A stretch of DNA of 64,000 bases from NCBI GenBank assembly GCA_016182965.1, contig JACPFM010000133.1, positions 16,055 through 80,054 on the forward strand, given 5' to 3'. The translations under genes and the position numbers were made by a program. Numbering within the stretch: position 1 is the stretch's first letter; each line of letters begins with the position of its first letter. The DNA comes from Deltaproteobacteria bacterium. Its GTDB lineage: Bacteria; Myxococcota_A; Polyangia; Polyangiales; JADJMO01. This document shows, piece by piece, positions 62,338 through 64,000 of this stretch. Under the pieces are notes generated by a model. The model was not told where the DNA came from, ran no database searches, and worked only from the letters and a program-made list of their open reading frames with translations.

Positions 62338-63869
62338 CACTCGGCCTCCACGAAAGAGCGCGCGCTCGCGAAGGAGCCCGCGTCCGCGAGGTACGGCGCG
62401 AGGCCGGCGCGGCCTCCCTCGCGGCCGAACCCGCTCTCCTTGAACCCACCGAACGGCGACGTCGCGTCGAACTTGTTGAAGGTGTTCGCCCACACGACGC
62501 CGGCGCGCATGCGCTTGGCCATCCAGAAGACCTTCGCGGCCTTGTCGGTCCAGATGCCGGCCGACAGGCCGTACTGCGTGTTGTTCGCCTTCTCGACCGC
62601 CTCGTCGGGCGTGCGGAAGGTGATGACGCTGAGCACCGGGCCGAAGATCTCCTCCTGCGCGATGCGGTGCGACTGCGCGACGCCGGTGAAGAAGGTCGGC
62701 GCGAAGAAGTATCCGCGCGACGGCAGCTGCGCCCGCGACTGGTGGATCTGACAGCCCTCGCTGACGCCGTGGGCGACCAGCTCCTGGATCTTCTCGAGCT
62801 GCATCTTCGAGTTGATCGCGCCGACGTCGGTGTTCTTGTCGAGCGGATCGCCGACCCGCAGCGTCTCGATGCGGCGGGTCAGCTTGCGCACCAAGAGGTC
62901 GTGCACGCTCTCTTCGACGAGCAGGCGCGAGCCGGCGCAGCAGACGTGCCCCTGGTTGAAGTAGATGCCGTTGATGATCCCCTCGACCGCCTGGTCGATG
63001 GCGGCGTCGGCGAAGACGATGTTCGCCGCCTTGCCGCCGAGCTCGAGGGTCACGCGCTTCTTGGTGCCGGCGACGGCGCGCTGGATGCGCTTGCCGACTC
63101 CGGTCGAGCCGGTGAAGGCGATCTTGTCGATGTCGGGGTGGTCGACGATCGCCGCGCCGGTCGCGCCTGCGCCGGTGACGATGTTCACCACGCCCTCGGG
63201 CAGCTCGCACTCCTGCATGATCTCGGCGAGGATCATCGCGGTGAGCGGCGTCGTCTCGGCGGGCTTGAGCACCACCGTGTTGCCGCAGGCGAGGGCGGGG
63301 GCGAGCTTCCACGCGGCCATCAAGAGCGGGAAGTTCCAGGGGATGACCTGACCGGCGACGCCGATCGGCCGCGCGCGGCGGCCGGCGAACGCGTACTCGA
63401 GCTTGTCGGCCCAGCCGGCGTAGTGGAAGAAGTGCGCTGCGGCGAGCGGCACGTCGACGTCGCGCGACTCCTTGATCGGCTTGCCTCCGTCGAGCGTCTC
63501 GACGACCGCGAGCTCGCGTGCGCGCTCCTGGATGCGGCGCGCGATGCGGTAGACGTACTTCCCGCGCTCGGCCGGCTTCATCTTCGACCAGACCTTGTGG
63601 TAGGCCTTGCGGGCGGCCTTGACCGCGCGATCGACGTCCTCGGCGTTTGCCTCGGCGACCTCCGCGATGACCGTCTCGGTCGCCGGGTTGATCGTGGGGA
63701 AGTACTTGCCGCTCTGCGGCTCGACCCACTTGCCTCCGACGAACAGCTCGTAGCGAGGCTTGAGCCGGAAGTGGTCGGTGCCTTCGGGCGAGGGCGCGTA
63801 GAGCCAGCCCTTCTTCGGCGGCTTGCTGATCGTTCCTTGGACCGTCGTCGCGAGCTCTTTGGTCGTCAT
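62337..63869 (-). CDS. NAD-dependent aldehyde dehydrogenase
   Basis: A 510-aa enzyme oxidising aldehydes to acids. The cofactor and catalytic motifs are all present: IPWNFPLLMAAWKLAPALA, FTGSTGVGKRI, the base Glu in LELGGKAANIV, and nucleophile Cys310 in GHVCCAGS. The C-terminal GFKESGFGREGG is typical. Substrate is unknown. It is coupled by ATGA to a truncated paralogue downstream. Its 5' side is a heptamer array only 9 bp upstream of the ATG, so any promoter lies in or beyond the repeats. Confidence 0.95.
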   Translation of the reverse strand: MTTKELATTVQGTISKPPKKGWLYAPSPEGTDHFRLKPRYELFVGGKWVEPQSGKYFPTINPATETVIAEVAEANAEDVDRAVKAARKAYHKVWSKMKPAERGKYVYRIARRIQERARELAVVETLDGGKPIKESRDVDVPLAAAHFFHYAGWADKLEYAFAGRRARPIGVAGQVIPWNFPLLMAAWKLAPALACGNTVVLKPAETTPLTAMILAEIMQECELPEGVVNIVTGAGATGAAIVDHPDIDKIAFTGSTGVGKRIQRAVAGTKKRVTLELGGKAANIVFADAAIDQAVEGIINGIYFNQGHVCCAGSRLLVEESVHDLLVRKLTRRIETLRVGDPLDKNTDVGAINSKMQLEKIQELVAHGVSEGCQIHQSRAQLPSRGYFFAPTFFTGVAQSHRIAQEEIFGPVLSVITFRTPDEAVEKANNTQYGLSAGIWTDKAAKVFWMAKRMRAGVVWANTFNKFDATSPFGGFKESGFGREGGRAGLAPYLADAGSFASARSFVEAE

Positions 63870-63877
63870 GTCGCCTC

Positions 63878-64000
63878 AGTCGTCGAGTCGTCAGTCGTCG
63901 AGTCGTCAGTCGTCAGTCTTCAGTCGTCAGTCGTCAGTCGAGAGTCGAGAGTCGAGAGTCGAGAGTCGAGAGTCGAGAGTCGAGAGTCGAGAGTCGAGAG
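63878..64000. repeat. Heptamer array G, running off the window
   Basis: AGTCGTC-type units (with AGTCTTC and one-base insertions) at 63878-63935 give way to nine-plus perfect AGTCGAG units from 63936 to the window end. It directly adjoins the aldehyde dehydrogenase start and is the longest array seen. Confidence 0.9.

Noticed and set aside
63878..64000. CRISPR array or attachment site at the right edge
   Set aside because: Units are 7 bp with no spacers. A CRISPR repeat is about 23-50 bp with unique spacers, and no cas genes occur.

Overview
The window is 64 kb of very GC-rich bacterial DNA, densely coded on both strands. No rRNA or tRNA gene is visible, so taxonomy rests on gene content. 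Many Lol-type lipoproteins, an FHA-GAF-sigma54 activator, a large Ser/Thr kinase with a long helical N-terminus, hybrid histidine kinases, a MopE-type metal-binding lipoprotein, heme A synthase and a BoxD-like aldehyde dehydrogenase suggest a Gram-negative, aerobic member of Myxococcota (former Deltaproteobacteria). This is inference, not proof.

Layout. 1-6.8 kb: the end of a membrane protein, then a leftward five-gene operon (alpha/beta hydrolase, peptide-type ABC permease, binding lipoprotein, second permease, histidine-kinase-like ATPase) with no ABC ATPase. 7.4-8.9 kb: a MerR-like regulator preceded by two GGAAC palindromes, then a sigma-region-4 protein with a Cys cluster. 8.9-14.3 kb: two coupled small envelope proteins, a 1099-aa kinase, and an RNA 2'-phosphotransferase convergent with a HAD-like protein. 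14.7-22.5 kb: atpDC split from the rest of the F-ATPase, lolD, a lipoprotein, a hybrid histidine kinase and a radical SAM protein. 22.7-27.4 kb: upp, a MOSC protein, and a leftward operon of zinc-ribbon pseudokinase, vWA protein and divergent adenylosuccinate synthetase. This operon is the best candidate for an undescribed system. 27.6-36.5 kb: two lipoproteins (one with a phage-tail-tube-like domain), rluA-type gene/lysS/lolC, a zinc-ribbon protein and an L,D-transpeptidase. 36.6-43.5 kb: an accessory stretch with hipBA under three evenly spaced palindromic operators, a four-gene operon of secreted Cys-rich proteins whose first gene is interrupted at a 10-base poly-C tract, chimeric remnants of MATE and hipA genes, and a Uma2 gene frameshifted by an 11-bp duplication next to a 165-bp element with terminal inverted repeats. 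43.7-50.7 kb: SWIM-SNF2-HEPN helicase, second Uma2, MATE exporter, BNR-repeat protein and thioredoxin. 51-64 kb: BoxD-like dehydrogenase, third Uma2, heme A synthase, a large lipoprotein, the sigma54 activator, small proteins, a PEBP lipoprotein, a MopE-like lipoprotein and a tandem aldehyde dehydrogenase pair.

Two signals cut across the gene map. First, at least seven intergenic spots carry tandem arrays of 7-bp units (AGTCTAG, AGTCGAG, AGTCGTC, GGTCGAA; consensus RGTCKNN), and at four of them an inverted partner array lies within about 200 bp, so that long imperfect hairpins can form next to gene ends. Second, a mobile-looking inverted-repeat element occurs twice, complete at 43.3 kb and truncated at 22.5 kb.
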